Of a stretch of 64,000 nucleotides of DNA, positions 25,839-34,753 are shown piece after piece. The notes beneath the pieces are model-generated. The model searched no databases, was not told the origin of the DNA, and saw nothing but the letters and a program-made list of their open reading frames with translations. The position numbers were made by a program, and so were the translations under genes. Source of the stretch: Pseudomonas syringae (GTDB taxonomy: Bacteria; Pseudomonadota; Gammaproteobacteria; Pseudomonadales; Pseudomonadaceae); NCBI RefSeq assembly GCF_021605415.1, contig NZ_WKEQ01000008.1, forward strand, positions 62,001 to 126,000, written 5' to 3'. How positions within the stretch are numbered: position 1 is the first letter of the stretch; each line of letters begins with the position of its first letter.

Positions 25839-26310
25839 GGGTTTCTCTCCTTGAAGCGTTGCAGCGAAGTCCGTTTCTGAAAGAACAAAGTGTGTGAATC
25901 CCCAGGCAATACAAACCGTCGCAACTGGTCGGCTCTATTAATGATTGTTTGGTTGGAAGACGCTTCGTTGGCCGTTAGATAAAAGTCCATTGGAGGTAGA
26001 GTCAATAGACTTTCTTAGTTGCTCGGCTAAACCGGCATTAATCAGAATGTTCCTACAGTGCGGAGGTAAATGGCCGTCGTGTATTGGTGAGGTGGGCTAC
26101 ATAATTACAGCGTTTCCGGCAATCGCAGTGCGTGTCTGCGCGCAAGCTTTAACGTTTGGCGGGGATGAAATTCAGGCCGGGCGAGTCTGTTGCGGGACAT
26201 ATATATGTGCCGCACGGAATATCATTTAATTATTTATGCTGGCAGGAGGAGTCAGGAGGCGAAGACAACTTCCATCCTTGGAAGTAATCGATATGAACAA
26301 ACTTTTAATC
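25839..26310. other. 472-base spacer without a recognised gene
   Basis: Base composition falls compared with its surroundings, especially 25940-26060 and 26200-26320. An open frame at 25945-26229 has no ribosome site and no recognisable sequence. No REP pair or terminator with a T run is seen, although tcyN ends here. A lower-GC block of this kind may be an old insertion scar. Confidence 0.4.
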
Positions 26311-27060
26311 TCAGGCGTGATTCAGAAACTTGCTGAGAAACTGTTTTGTCCGTTCTTCTTTCGGGTTGGCAAACAGTGCCTTCGCTTCACCTTGTTCGAC
26401 GATCACGCCCTTGTCGAAAAATACCACGCGGTTGGCCACATCCCGAGCGAACGCCATCTCATGGGTGACGATGACCATGGTGCGGTTTTCTTCGGCCAGG
26501 CCACGGATGGTCGACAACACTTCGCCAACCAGTTCCGGATCGAGCGCCGAAGTTGGCTCGTCGAACAGGATCACTTCCGGCTCCATCGCCAGCGCCCGGG
26601 CAATCGCCACGCGCTGTTGCTGACCGCCGGAGAGACGACGCGGGTAAGCGTTTTCCTTGCCCGCCAGACCGACCTTGGCGAGCAGCTTCATGCCCAGGGC
26701 CACAGCCTCCGCACGGGGCGTCTTCTTGACCACGATCGGGCCTTCGATGACGTTGTCCAGGGCGGTGCGATGGGGGAACAGGTTGAAGTTCTGGAACACG
26801 AAGCCCACGTGCTGGCGCAGGTTGCGCACCAGGTTTTGCTGCTGGCTCAACGGGCGGCTGGTATCGATTTCGATGTCGCCGACCTTGATCCGGCCGCTGG
26901 TGGGTTGCTCAAGGAAATTCAGGCAGCGCAGGAACGTGGTCTTGCCCGAACCGCTGGGGCCGATGATCGCCACGACCTCGCCTTCCTTGACCTCAAGATC
27001 GATGCCGTTGAGCACCACTTGACCCTTGAACTGCTTGGTCAGTTTTTCCACGACAATCAT
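26311..27060 (-). CDS. tcyN: L-cystine ABC transporter ATP-binding protein TcyN
   Basis: A 249-residue polar amino acid-type ATPase. Walker [10 protein letters not shown] is at about 34-42, signature LSGGQQQR near 143-150, Walker B VILFDEPTSALDPE, and the switch histidine in VIVTHEMAFARD. It shares strong similarity in layout with E. coli YecC/TcyN. AGGAG lies before ATG 27060, four bases after the tcyL stop. It powers cystine uptake by the TcyJ-TcyL complex. The substrate rests on the operon context with TcyJ and D-cysteine desulfhydrase. Confidence 0.92.
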   Translation of the reverse strand: MIVVEKLTKQFKGQVVLNGIDLEVKEGEVVAIIGPSGSGKTTFLRCLNFLEQPTSGRIKVGDIEIDTSRPLSQQQNLVRNLRQHVGFVFQNFNLFPHRTALDNVIEGPIVVKKTPRAEAVALGMKLLAKVGLAGKENAYPRRLSGGQQQRVAIARALAMEPEVILFDEPTSALDPELVGEVLSTIRGLAEENRTMVIVTHEMAFARDVANRVVFFDKGVIVEQGEAKALFANPKEERTKQFLSKFLNHA

Positions 27061-27064
27061 CGGG

Positions 27065-27730
27065 TCAGGACTCCTGGTCGTGCCGATTGACCCGCTCTTC
27101 CAACTTGTTCTGCAGGTGCGACAGCACCGTGGCGAGAACCCAGTAGATCAGCGCGGCGGCAAGATACATGGTGAAGATTTCGAAGGTGCGGGCGGTGATC
27201 AACTGCGCCTGACGGAACAGTTCGGGCACCTGAATGGTGGCGGCCAGCGCCGTGTCCTTGACCAGCGAAATGAAGCTGTTGCCCAGCGGCGGCAATGCCG
27301 TGCGCATCGCTTGCGGCAGGATCGCCCGGCGCAGGGTTTGCGCGCGGGTCATGCCGATGCTCGCGGCGGCTTCCCACTGACCACGCTCGATGGAACCGAT
27401 CGCGGCCCGCAGAATTTCACAGGCGTACGCAGCCATGTTCAGCGAGAAGCCGATCAGGGCGGCCGGCAGCGGATCGAGTTCCACGCCCAATTGCGGCAAG
27501 CCGTAATAGATCACGAACAACTGCACCAGCAACGGCGTGCCGCGAAAGAACGACACGTAGATGCGCGCGAGCCAGCTCACCAGTTTGAAGCGCGACAGGC
27601 GCATCAGTGCCAGGCCGAAGCCCAGCACCAAGCCGAAGAACATGCCGCCCAGGCTGAGAATCACCGTGTAATACGCGCCCTTCAACAGGAAGGGCGCGGA
27701 ATCCAGAGCGAGTTTGAAAGCCTCTTCCAT
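27065..27730 (-). CDS. tcyL: L-cystine ABC transporter permease TcyL
   Basis: A 221-residue inner-membrane permease of the HisMQ type with about five membrane helices. The motif SFFRGTPLLVQLFVIYYGLP and the EAA loop EAAASIGMTRAQTLRRAILPQ are diagnostic of polar amino acid importers. It begins in a TAATG overlap with the tcyJ stop, so translation is coupled. Matches E. coli YecS/TcyL in length (222) and in neighbours (tcyJ, tcyN, dcyD). Confidence 0.92.
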   Translation of the reverse strand: MEEAFKLALDSAPFLLKGAYYTVILSLGGMFFGLVLGFGLALMRLSRFKLVSWLARIYVSFFRGTPLLVQLFVIYYGLPQLGVELDPLPAALIGFSLNMAAYACEILRAAIGSIERGQWEAAASIGMTRAQTLRRAILPQAMRTALPPLGNSFISLVKDTALAATIQVPELFRQAQLITARTFEIFTMYLAAALIYWVLATVLSHLQNKLEERVNRHDQES

Positions 27731-28530
27731 TATTGAGTGACGTCAGCGTTGAAGTATTTCTCGGACAGCTTCTTCAAGGTGCCATCGGCGCGCAGCTTGT
27801 CGATCGCCTTGTTCACGGCTGCCAGCAACTCAGGCTCGCCTTTACGCAGGGCAATACCGGCTTCCTGACGGGAGAACGCTTCGCCGGCAGCGGTGGTGTC
27901 CTTGGCTTTTTGCGCGTATTCGAGGGCGGCGAGACGGTCGATCAGGATGGCGTCGATGCGGCCGACTCGCAGATCCTGAAACTTGGTCGGATCATCGTCG
28001 TAGGTCTTCACGTCAGCTTTCGGCACATTGGCGCGCACCCACTCTTCGTAGTTGGTGCCCAGGCCCACGCCGACCTTCTTGCCGGCCAGATCGGCAGCGG
28101 ACTTGATGTTCAGCTCGGCGGCTTTTTTGCTCAGTACCAGCGCCTGAATCCCGGAAACGGTGTACGGCGTGGAGAAGTCATACTTCTTCTTGCGCTCGTC
28201 GGAGATGGTCACCTGGTTGATAACCGCGTCCAGACGCTTGGACTCCAGTGCGGCGAGGATGCCGGCCCATGGCGTCGGTTGCAGCTTGACCTTCACGCCT
28301 AGTTCTTTGGCCAGGGCTTCGGAAAACTCGACTTCGAAACCGGTCAGTTTGCCGTCTACATCGACGAAGCTGAACGGTGGATAAGTGCCTTCCAGGCCGA
28401 CGTTGATAACGCCTTTGTCCTTGATCTGCTGCAGTTGTTCACCGGCAACCGCCTGCCCGATGAGGCCAGCGCTCAAGGCCAGGCCCAGCGAACCCACCAG
28501 CAGATTTCGACGTAGTGCGGAAAGAATCAT
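27730..28530 (-). CDS. tcyJ: L-cystine-binding periplasmic protein TcyJ (FliY)
   Basis: A 266-residue family 3 solute-binding protein. A signal peptide with cleavage near QAVAG (about residue 30) is followed by the SBP_bac_3 opening INVGLEGTYPPFSFVDVDGK and the signature GFEVEFSEALAKELGVKV. Matches FliY/TcyJ of E. coli in length and operon. AGGGG precedes ATG 28530. It delivers cystine to TcyLN. An AT-rich block at 28673-28710 lies in its promoter region, consistent with sulfur-responsive control. Confidence 0.92.
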   Translation of the reverse strand: MILSALRRNLLVGSLGLALSAGLIGQAVAGEQLQQIKDKGVINVGLEGTYPPFSFVDVDGKLTGFEVEFSEALAKELGVKVKLQPTPWAGILAALESKRLDAVINQVTISDERKKKYDFSTPYTVSGIQALVLSKKAAELNIKSAADLAGKKVGVGLGTNYEEWVRANVPKADVKTYDDDPTKFQDLRVGRIDAILIDRLAALEYAQKAKDTTAAGEAFSRQEAGIALRKGEPELLAAVNKAIDKLRADGTLKKLSEKYFNADVTQ

Positions 28531-28672
28531 GACAAGCCCCTGTGTTTTCTTATGGAAGACGCTAAAGGAAAGGTTGGCGAATTCGGGATTTGAACGACAG
28601 CGCTATCCTGCCTGAAAAGCAGCGTATGCGTCTGCCCGCAAATTCGCCTGCGGCGAGACTATATGACGGGTT

Positions 28673-28710
28673 TTTTAGATTTGAAAATAATAAATAACAG
28701 CCTTGTTATT
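28673..28710 (-). promoter_or_regulatory. AT-rich promoter block before tcyJ, shared with tauA promoter
   Basis: The core GAAAATAATAAATAAC (28683-28698, plus-strand reading) matches GAAAATAAATAAC before tauA (40333-40345). Both are preceded by a T(C/T)TA(A)GA-like segment. Two sulfur operons sharing this block suggests a common regulator such as CysB. Confidence 0.45.
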
Positions 28711-28720
28711 CTTTTTGGCT

Positions 28721-28759
28721 ATCTGATCGTTCCCACGCTCCACGTGGGAACGATCAGAT
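28721..28759. repeat. Perfect palindromic repeat ATCTGATCGTTCCCACG
   Basis: Two 17-base arms (ATCTGATCGTTCCCACG and its exact reverse complement) surround a five-base loop. It stands directly behind the dcyD stop and before the tcyJ promoter, so it probably ends dcyD transcripts. Confidence 0.85.
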
Positions 28760-28763
28760 ACGG

Positions 28764-29756
28764 TTACAGAAAATCCTTGTAGGCAAATAACGCCGGCGCC
28801 CCACCGGTATGCAAAAACACAATCGGCCCGTCATTGAAACGCTGGCGTCCAATGCCGTCGAGCAGCCCGGCCATGGCCTTGCCGGTGTACACCGGATCAA
28901 GCAATACGCCTTCCTGACTGGCCAACAGCTTCACCGCCGCCAGCGTTCCGGCATTGGGTTCGCCGTAACGCGGGCCAAAATATTCGTCCCACAGCTCGAC
29001 TTTGAAATCCGCCGGCAACGGGATGCCGAGCAAATCGGCCGTGCGCTCGGCAAGGCCCTGCACTTTCGGCCGCTGGTCTTCTTCGCTACGCGAAACCGTC
29101 ACGCCGATCACCGGCAGTTGCGGCAACACTTCGCTCAAGGCCAGCGCCAATCCGCTGTGGGTGCCGGCGCTGCCCGAAGCGAGCACCACGGCGGCGAAGG
29201 TCAGGCCAGTGTCTTTGATCTGCTCGGCCAGCTCCAGGCCGGCGCGCACGTAACCCAAGGCACCGAGGGCGTTGGAGCCGCCAATCGGTACCAGATACGG
29301 TTTTTTGCCATTGCTGCGCAGGCGCACGGCGAGCGCGGCCAGTTGTTCGTCGGCGTTATCGAGGTTGTCGACCCGTTCCACCTGGGTATCGAACAGGTTC
29401 AGGAGAAGGCGATTGCCATTACCGGTGTAGTCAGCGTCGTCGGTGCCCAGTGGATTTTCCAGCAGGGCGACGCAACCGAGGCCGAGTCTGGCGGCCAGTG
29501 CGGCGGTCTGGCGCACGTGGTTCGACTGCAGGGCGCCAGCGGTGATCAGTGTGTCGGCGCCTTGCGCGATAGCGTCGGCAGCGAGGTATTCGAGCTTGCG
29601 CAGTTTGTTGCCGCCCATGGCCAGCGGCGTCAGGTCATCGCGCTTGATGTAGAGATCGCGGCCGAGCCAGGTGGACAGGCGTTCGAGTTTTTCCAGGGCG
29701 GTAGGTTGGCCGAGCAATTCAAGGCGTTCAAAGCGGTCGAGCTGTTGTTTGATCAT
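28764..29756 (-). CDS. dcyD: D-cysteine desulfhydrase
   Basis: A 330-residue PLP enzyme of the ACC deaminase/D-cysteine desulfhydrase family, converting D-cysteine to pyruvate, sulfide and ammonia. [23 protein letters not shown] contains the PLP-binding lysine (in GGNKLRK), followed by [11 protein letters not shown]. coli DcyD is 328 residues. ATG 29756 is the family start; further upstream codons overlap the promoter region. It lies next to the cystine importer as in E. coli (fliY-dcyD-yecSC), supporting a role in cysteine detoxification and sulfur recovery. Confidence 0.92.
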   Translation of the reverse strand: MIKQQLDRFERLELLGQPTALEKLERLSTWLGRDLYIKRDDLTPLAMGGNKLRKLEYLAADAIAQGADTLITAGALQSNHVRQTAALAARLGLGCVALLENPLGTDDADYTGNGNRLLLNLFDTQVERVDNLDNADEQLAALAVRLRSNGKKPYLVPIGGSNALGALGYVRAGLELAEQIKDTGLTFAAVVLASGSAGTHSGLALALSEVLPQLPVIGVTVSRSEEDQRPKVQGLAERTADLLGIPLPADFKVELWDEYFGPRYGEPNAGTLAAVKLLASQEGVLLDPVYTGKAMAGLLDGIGRQRFNDGPIVFLHTGGAPALFAYKDFL

Positions 29757-29944
29757 GATTCCGTTCTGGAGAAGGAGGATGTCCGGACTATAGGCACGCC
29801 GATTTGCACCGGCAACCATCAATCGCCTTATAGCTAAAAGTGCTGATTCCAGCACTATCGGTTCTTGATAGGCCTCGGCAGGCATGTCGTAGAGTAAACG
29901 CAGACGCGGCCAGACAGTCCGGCCGCCCGTGAGGAGTTTTCACC

Positions 29945-30871
29945 GTGAGCGAGCGTTCCAGCCACTGGCAATTACAGACCATCGTCAGCCAACTGCGCAG
30001 CGCGCGGGATGAATGGCGCGCACAGAACGGCCGCGTCGCGGCTGAGCAGGGCGGACGCGAATTGCCGTCCCGCGCGGCGATGGCAGAAATTCTCGAAGCC
30101 TTGTGCGGGGCGCTGTTTCCGATGCGCCTGGGACCGGTGGATTTGCGTGAGGAAAGCGAAGATTTCTACGTCGGCCACACCCTCGATGTCGCCCTCAATA
30201 CCTTGCTCGGCCAGGCGCGACTTGAGCTGCGTTATGTCGCCCGCCACAGTGCGCAGGACGACAGCGCCGTTGAAGCCCACGCGATCCGCATCATCCAGAA
30301 TTTTGCCCTGGCGTTGCCGGGGCTGCGCACGTTGCTCGACACCGATGTCCTGGCCGCTTACCACGGCGATCCGGCGGCGCGCAGTGTCGATGAAGTGCTG
30401 TTGTGCTACCCGGGGATTCTGGCGGTGATTCATCATCGTCTGGCCCACCATTTGTATCGTGCGGGCTTGCCATTGCTGGCGCGGATCAGTGCTGAAATTG
30501 CCCACTCGGCCACCGGTATCGACATCCATCCCGGCGCGCAGATTGGCCGCAGTTTCTTCATCGACCATGGCACGGGCGTGGTGATTGGCGAGACCGCAAT
30601 CATCGGTGAGCGGGTGCGGATCTATCAGGCAGTGACGTTGGGTGCGAAACGCTTTCCGGCGGATGAAGACGGACAGTTGCAGAAGGGCCATCCGCGTCAT
30701 CCGATTGTCGAGGATGACGTGGTGATTTATGCCGGGGCGACGATTTTGGGACGGATCACCATTGGCAAGGGTTCGACCATTGGCGGCAATGTGTGGCTGA
30801 CGCGCAGCGTGCCAGCGGGGTGCAACCTCACCCAGGCGAATCTGCAACATGATGACGGTACGCAGAAATAA
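29945..30871 (+). CDS. cysE: Serine O-acetyltransferase (EpsC/CysE)
   Basis: A 308-residue enzyme transferring acetyl from acetyl-CoA to L-serine, giving O-acetylserine for cysteine synthesis. The long N-terminal helical domain leads into a left-handed beta-helix of hexapeptide repeats (GIDIHPGAQIGRSFFIDHG, GVVIGETAIIGERVRIYQAV, and further turns to about 290). The EpsC-type length (about 310) is longer than E. coli CysE (273). Start is GTG 29945 with TGAGGAG ten bases upstream. It is divergent from dcyD with a 188-base shared promoter region, coupling synthesis to D-cysteine breakdown. A palindromic repeat follows the stop. Confidence 0.92.
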   Translation: MSERSSHWQLQTIVSQLRSARDEWRAQNGRVAAEQGGRELPSRAAMAEILEALCGALFPMRLGPVDLREESEDFYVGHTLDVALNTLLGQARLELRYVARHSAQDDSAVEAHAIRIIQNFALALPGLRTLLDTDVLAAYHGDPAARSVDEVLLCYPGILAVIHHRLAHHLYRAGLPLLARISAEIAHSATGIDIHPGAQIGRSFFIDHGTGVVIGETAIIGERVRIYQAVTLGAKRFPADEDGQLQKGHPRHPIVEDDVVIYAGATILGRITIGKGSTIGGNVWLTRSVPAGCNLTQANLQHDDGTQK

Positions 30872-30891
30872 CGCGGCTAACTCCCTTCGTG

Positions 30892-30920
30892 CTCGTTCCC
30901 ACGCAGAGCGTGGGAACGAG
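30892..30920. repeat. Palindromic repeat CTCGTTCCCACGC...GCGTGGGAACGAG
   Basis: Two 13-base arms with a three-base centre, 20 bases behind the cysE stop. Same family as 4091-4114 and 28721-28759. Confidence 0.85.
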
Positions 30921-30924
30921 TATT

Positions 30925-30935
30925 CCCCCCCCCCC
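30925..30935. repeat. Homopolymer of eleven C
   Basis: An uninterrupted C11 run follows the palindrome behind cysE. Such tracts are prone to length change; no gene spans it. Confidence 0.8.
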
Positions 30936-31011
30936 GCATCTCCTGCCTTAACCGGTGTAGGAAAAGTACCGCCCAGCCCTGCGATTAGTCCTTCGCCGCC
31001 CAACCGTGTTT

Positions 31012-31030
31012 AAATTGAACGTTCAATCAA
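31012..31030. promoter_or_regulatory. Likely BetI operator upstream of betT
   Basis: ATTGAACGTTCAAT (31014-31027) is a perfect 14-base palindrome, flanked by AA and CAA. Sites around a TTGAACGTTCAA core are known for the choline-responsive TetR regulator BetI in pseudomonads, and the next gene is a choline transporter 100 bases downstream. Confidence 0.75.
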
Positions 31031-31128
31031 GTTAAACCGGTGGTTCGCCGCCCGCTCACAACAGGAGGCTTGCCTTTGCTGAGTCCGATCATTTCAGCCA
31101 TTTTCCAATCCCTTGAGGTGCACCGTTC

Positions 31129-33129
31129 ATGAGTGCATCGTCCACCCCCGCCAGCGGTCTGGTGCGCATGAATCCCCCGGTGTTTTACTTCGCCGCGACG
31201 GTGATTCTGTTGTTTGGTCTCGTTGTCATCGCCATGCCGGAACAGGCCGGTGCCTGGCTTCTTGAGGCGCAAAACTGGGCGGCCAATACGGTCGGCTGGT
31301 ATTACATGCTGGCGATGACCCTGTACCTGATCTTCGTTGTGGTCACCGCGTTGTCGGGCTATGGCAAGATCAAACTCGGTGCCGATCACGACGAACCCGA
31401 ATTCAGTTACCTGTCCTGGGCCGGCATGCTGTTCGCCGCCGGGATCAGCATCACGCTGTTTTTCTTCTGCGTCTCCGAACCGCTGACCCACATGCTCCAG
31501 CCGCCCCAAGGCGAGGCCGGTACAGCAGAGGCGGCGCGTCAGGCCATGCAGGTGTTGTTCTTGCATTGGGGCCTGCACGGCTGGGGTGTGTTCGCCTTCG
31601 TCGGCATGGCACTCGCCTACTTTGCCTATCGGCATAACCTGCCACTGGCCCTGCGTTCGGCGCTGTATCCGCTGATCGGCAAACGCATCAACGGCCCCAT
31701 CGGCTACGCGGTGGACGGCTTCGGCATCATCGCCACGGTCTTCGGTCTTGGCGCGGACATGGGTTTTGGTGTGCTGCACCTCAACTCCGGTCTCGACTAT
31801 CTGTTCGGCATTGCGCACACCCAGTGGATTCAAGTCGGCCTGATCACGCTGATGATGGGCGCGGCGATCATTGTCGCGGTGTCCGGCGTCGATAAAGGCG
31901 TGCGGGTCATGTCCGACATCAACATGCTGCTGGCCTGTGCGTTGCTGTTGTTCGTGTTGTTTGCCGGCCCCACGCAGCACTTGCTCAACACCCTGGTGCA
32001 GAACATCGGCGACTACCTCGGCGCTTTGCCGATGAAGAGTTTCGACCTCTACGCCTACGACAAACCGAGCGACTGGCTCGGCGGCTGGACGGTGTTTTAC
32101 TGGGCCTGGTGGATCGCATGGTCGCCGTTCGTGGGCCTGTTCATTGCACGGATTTCCCGTGGCCGCACCATCCGTGAATTTGTCTTTGGCGTGTTGCTGA
32201 TTCCGCTCGGTTTCACCTTGGCGTGGATGTCGATTTTCGGTAACAGTGCCATCGACCAAGTGCTCAACCACGGCATGTCGGCGCTAGGCATGTCGGCCCT
32301 CGACAACCCGTCGATGAGCCTTTACCTGCTGCTGGAAACCTACCCGTGGAGCAAAACCGTCATCGCGGTGACGGTGTTCATCAGCTTCGTGTTCTTCGTC
32401 ACCTCGGCTGACTCCGGCACCGTGGTGCTCTCTACCCTGTCGGCGAGGGGCGGCAACCCGGACGAAGACGGGCCGAAATGGCTGCGGGTGTTCTGGGGTG
32501 CGATGACCGCGCTGGTCACGAGTGCGCTGCTGTTCTCCGGCAGCATCGATGCGCTGAAGTCGGCGGTGGTGCTGACTTCGCTGCCGTTCTCGTTGATTCT
32601 TTTGCTGATGATGTGGGGGCTGCACAAGGCGTTCTATCTGGAGTCGCAGAAGCAGATTGCGCAGTTGCATTCGCTGGCGCCGGTGTCTGGATCGCGACGC
32701 GGCAAGGGCGGCTGGCGCCAGCGCCTGAGCCAGGCCGTGCACTTTCCGTCGCGGGACGAGGTGTACCGCTTCATGGACTCCACCGTGCGTCCGGCCATCG
32801 AAGAAGTGACGGCCGTGTTCGTCGAGAAAGGCTTGAACGTGGTCGCGCAACCGGATCCGGCGCACGACAGCGTCAGTCTGGAAATCGGCCACGGCGAGCT
32901 GCATCCGTTCATCTATCAGGTGCAGATGCGCGGCTACTTCACGCCGTCATTTGCGCGCGGCGGCATGGGTTCCAAACAACTCAACAACCGCCGCTACTAC
33001 CGCGCCGAAGTGCATCTGAGCGAGGGCAGTCAGGACTACGACTTGGTGGGCTACACCAAGGAACAGATCATCAACGACATCCTCGACCAGTACGAACGGC
33101 ACATGCAGTTCCTGCATCTGGTGCGTTGA
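31129..33129 (+). CDS. betT: BCCT-family choline/betaine transporter BetT
   Basis: A 666-residue sodium- or proton-coupled transporter with 12 predicted membrane helices (about residues 15-500) and a long cytoplasmic C-terminal domain (about 505-666), as in E. coli BetT (677). BCCT hallmarks are present: an aromatic-rich motif (WTVFYWAWWIAWSPFVGLFI, about 316-335) in TM8, and the GMLFAAGISITLFFFCVSEP segment. The C-terminal part is the osmosensing region in BetT-like carriers. A BetI-like palindrome upstream predicts induction by choline. GAGG precedes ATG 31129. Neighbouring sulfur genes do not relate to it functionally. Confidence 0.92.
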   Translation: MSASSTPASGLVRMNPPVFYFAATVILLFGLVVIAMPEQAGAWLLEAQNWAANTVGWYYMLAMTLYLIFVVVTALSGYGKIKLGADHDEPEFSYLSWAGMLFAAGISITLFFFCVSEPLTHMLQPPQGEAGTAEAARQAMQVLFLHWGLHGWGVFAFVGMALAYFAYRHNLPLALRSALYPLIGKRINGPIGYAVDGFGIIATVFGLGADMGFGVLHLNSGLDYLFGIAHTQWIQVGLITLMMGAAIIVAVSGVDKGVRVMSDINMLLACALLLFVLFAGPTQHLLNTLVQNIGDYLGALPMKSFDLYAYDKPSDWLGGWTVFYWAWWIAWSPFVGLFIARISRGRTIREFVFGVLLIPLGFTLAWMSIFGNSAIDQVLNHGMSALGMSALDNPSMSLYLLLETYPWSKTVIAVTVFISFVFFVTSADSGTVVLSTLSARGGNPDEDGPKWLRVFWGAMTALVTSALLFSGSIDALKSAVVLTSLPFSLILLLMMWGLHKAFYLESQKQIAQLHSLAPVSGSRRGKGGWRQRLSQAVHFPSRDEVYRFMDSTVRPAIEEVTAVFVEKGLNVVAQPDPAHDSVSLEIGHGELHPFIYQVQMRGYFTPSFARGGMGSKQLNNRRYYRAEVHLSEGSQDYDLVGYTKEQIINDILDQYERHMQFLHLVR

Positions 33130-33137
33130 TCGCAAGC

Positions 33138-33169
33138 TGAGCGCCGTGTGTCACGACTCGGCGCTCAGC
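33138..33169. terminator. Hairpin between convergent betT and the small membrane-protein gene
   Basis: CTGAGCGCC pairs perfectly with GGCGCTCAG around a 14-base loop. It overlaps the stop region of the converging minus-strand gene. There is no T run, so termination efficiency is uncertain. Confidence 0.5.
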
Positions 33170-33411
33170 ACCATGAACAACACTAGCGCAGCGACCGGTA
33201 CACCGAACACGACGCTGCCCACCGCAATCTCCCTGCCCCATGACTGGCCCGCATGCACGATGCCCACCGCGCCGTTAATCAGCGTGAGCGCCAGCCACAA
33301 CCCCACGAAGCCATAGCCCATGGCCTGACGACTGAAACCGATCCGCTCGCCGATGTAGAGCATCAACGCGAGAAGGATCAGGCCAAAGGTGGTGATGATG
33401 GTGGTGTGCAT
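33151..33411 (-). CDS. Small inner-membrane protein, three predicted helices
   Basis: An 86-residue hydrophobic protein with membrane segments at about residues 3-19, 30-52 and 61-82, joined by short loops (GERIGFSRQ; GQSWGRE). There is no signal peptide apart from the first helix. The ribosome site before ATG 33411 is weak. It converges on betT. I do not recognise a named family; the topology and the Pseudomonas-like codon use support a real gene. Confidence 0.65.
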   Translation of the reverse strand: MHTTIITTFGLILLALMLYIGERIGFSRQAMGYGFVGLWLALTLINGAVGIVHAGQSWGREIAVGSVVFGVPVAALVLFMVLSAES

Positions 33412-33529
33412 GGTGGATTGGACCTGATGAATATCCGGCGTCTCGTATGAGCATAGTCAACTCGAACCACCGTGGAATTAGAACCAGCGTTGCGTGAGTC
33501 GTCGGTGTAGCCGTGCGAACCGAAATCTG

Positions 33530-33541
33530 TGAAACGTTTCA
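33530..33541. promoter_or_regulatory. LacI/Cra-type operator upstream of the aldo-keto reductase
   Basis: TGAAACGTTTCA is a perfect 12-base palindrome about 100 bases before the reductase start. It equals the half-site pattern of Cra/FruR and related LacI-family repressors. The link to sugar-phosphate control fits the downstream enzyme but is inferred. Confidence 0.5.
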
Positions 33542-33642
33542 GCCATTAATCGAGTCCGAGGTTTACCGGCGTTCTGGCGGGCGTATGCTGGGCGACTTGC
33601 AAAGCAGTCGATACCCGTTCAAAACCGATAAGAGAGGACTCG

Positions 33643-34680
33643 ATGACTTACACCGCTGCCGAAAACCGCTACGACTCCATTCCTTACCGCCGCGTCGGAC
33701 GCAGCGGTCTGGTGCTGCCGGCATTGTCCCTGGGCCTGTGGCACAACTTCGGCGACAGCACGCCGATCGATACCCAACGCGCCTTGCTGCGCACCGCTTT
33801 CGACCTGGGCATCAACCACTTTGACCTGGCCAACAACTACGGTCCGCCCTACGGCAGCGCCGAGGTCAATTTCGGTCGTCTGCTGCGCGAAGACTTCAAG
33901 CAGTACCGCGACGAATTGATCATCTCCAGCAAGGCCGGTTGGGACATGTGGCCCGGCCCTTACGGCCAGGGCGGCGGCTCGCGTAAATACGTGCTGGCCA
34001 GCCTCGACCAGAGCCTGCATCGCCTCGGTCTGGACTACGTGGACATCTTCTATTCACACCGCTTCGACCCGGACACCCCGCTGGAAGAAACCGCCAGCGC
34101 GTTGGCCACAGCCGTTCAGCAGGGCAAGGCGTTGTACATCGGCATCTCGTCGTACTCGGGCGTGAAAACCCGTGAGATGGCGGCCCTGCTCAAAGAATGG
34201 AAAGTGCCGCTGCTGATTCATCAACCGGCGTACAACCTGCTCAACCGTTGGGTGGAAAAAGACCTGCTCGACACCACCGACGAACTCGGCACGGGCGTCA
34301 TCGCCTTCACGCCATTGGCGCAAGGCCTGTTGACCGACAAGTATCTGAACGGCGTGCCGGCGGATGCTCGCGTCAATCGTCCGGGCGGTGGTTCACTACA
34401 GGCATCGCACTTGTCCGAAGACAACATCAACCATGTGCGCGCCCTCAACGAGATTGCCAAGCGTCGAGGTCAGAGTCTGGCGCAACTGGCGCTCGCATGG
34501 ACGTTACGCGATCCACGGGTGACCTCGGCGCTGATCGGCGCGAGCCGGCCGGAGCAGATTATCGAGAACGTCGGGGCATTAAAGAATTTGAGTTTCAGCG
34601 CCGAAGAATTGGCGGAGATTGACCGGTTCGCCCAAGAAGGTGGGATCAATCTTTGGGAGAAACCTTCGACGGCTGAGTAA
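33643..34680 (+). CDS. mgrA: L-glyceraldehyde 3-phosphate reductase (YghZ/Gpr-type aldo-keto reductase)
   Basis: A 345-residue NADPH-dependent aldo-keto reductase of the AKR14 type, reducing L-glyceraldehyde 3-phosphate and methylglyoxal-like aldehydes. Catalytic tetrad residues are visible: Asp in FDLANNYGPPYGSAE with Tyr, Lys in IISSKAGWDMWPGPYG, and His in DIFYSHRFDPDTP. The WPGPYGQGGGSRKY segment is diagnostic of this subfamily. AGAGAGGA precedes ATG 33643. A Cra-like palindrome lies upstream and a terminator hairpin follows. Length equals E. coli YghZ (346). Confidence 0.92.
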   Translation: MTYTAAENRYDSIPYRRVGRSGLVLPALSLGLWHNFGDSTPIDTQRALLRTAFDLGINHFDLANNYGPPYGSAEVNFGRLLREDFKQYRDELIISSKAGWDMWPGPYGQGGGSRKYVLASLDQSLHRLGLDYVDIFYSHRFDPDTPLEETASALATAVQQGKALYIGISSYSGVKTREMAALLKEWKVPLLIHQPAYNLLNRWVEKDLLDTTDELGTGVIAFTPLAQGLLTDKYLNGVPADARVNRPGGGSLQASHLSEDNINHVRALNEIAKRRGQSLAQLALAWTLRDPRVTSALIGASRPEQIIENVGALKNLSFSAEELAEIDRFAQEGGINLWEKPSTAE

Positions 34681-34706
34681 GACTCTCGAAGGTACACAAT
34701 TTCATT

Positions 34707-34739
34707 ACGGCGAAACCTCTGGGAGTGAGGTTCCGCCGT
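34707..34739 (+). terminator. Terminator hairpin after the aldo-keto reductase
   Basis: ACGGCGAAACCTC pairs with GAGGTTCCGCCGT around GGGAGT, 26 bases behind the stop, followed by a T-rich stretch (GGCTTATTTGTAGCTTATTTT). It also faces the converging metalloprotease gene. Confidence 0.75.
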
Positions 34740-34753
34740 GGCTTATTTGTAGC

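Noticed and set aside
25945..26229. 94-codon plus-strand frame behind the Ig-like gene
   Set aside because: No Shine-Dalgarno sequence, composition atypical, no family resemblance.
31027..32271. 414-codon open frame antisense to betT
   Set aside because: His/Gln-rich shadow translation, overlaps a full-length BCCT transporter.
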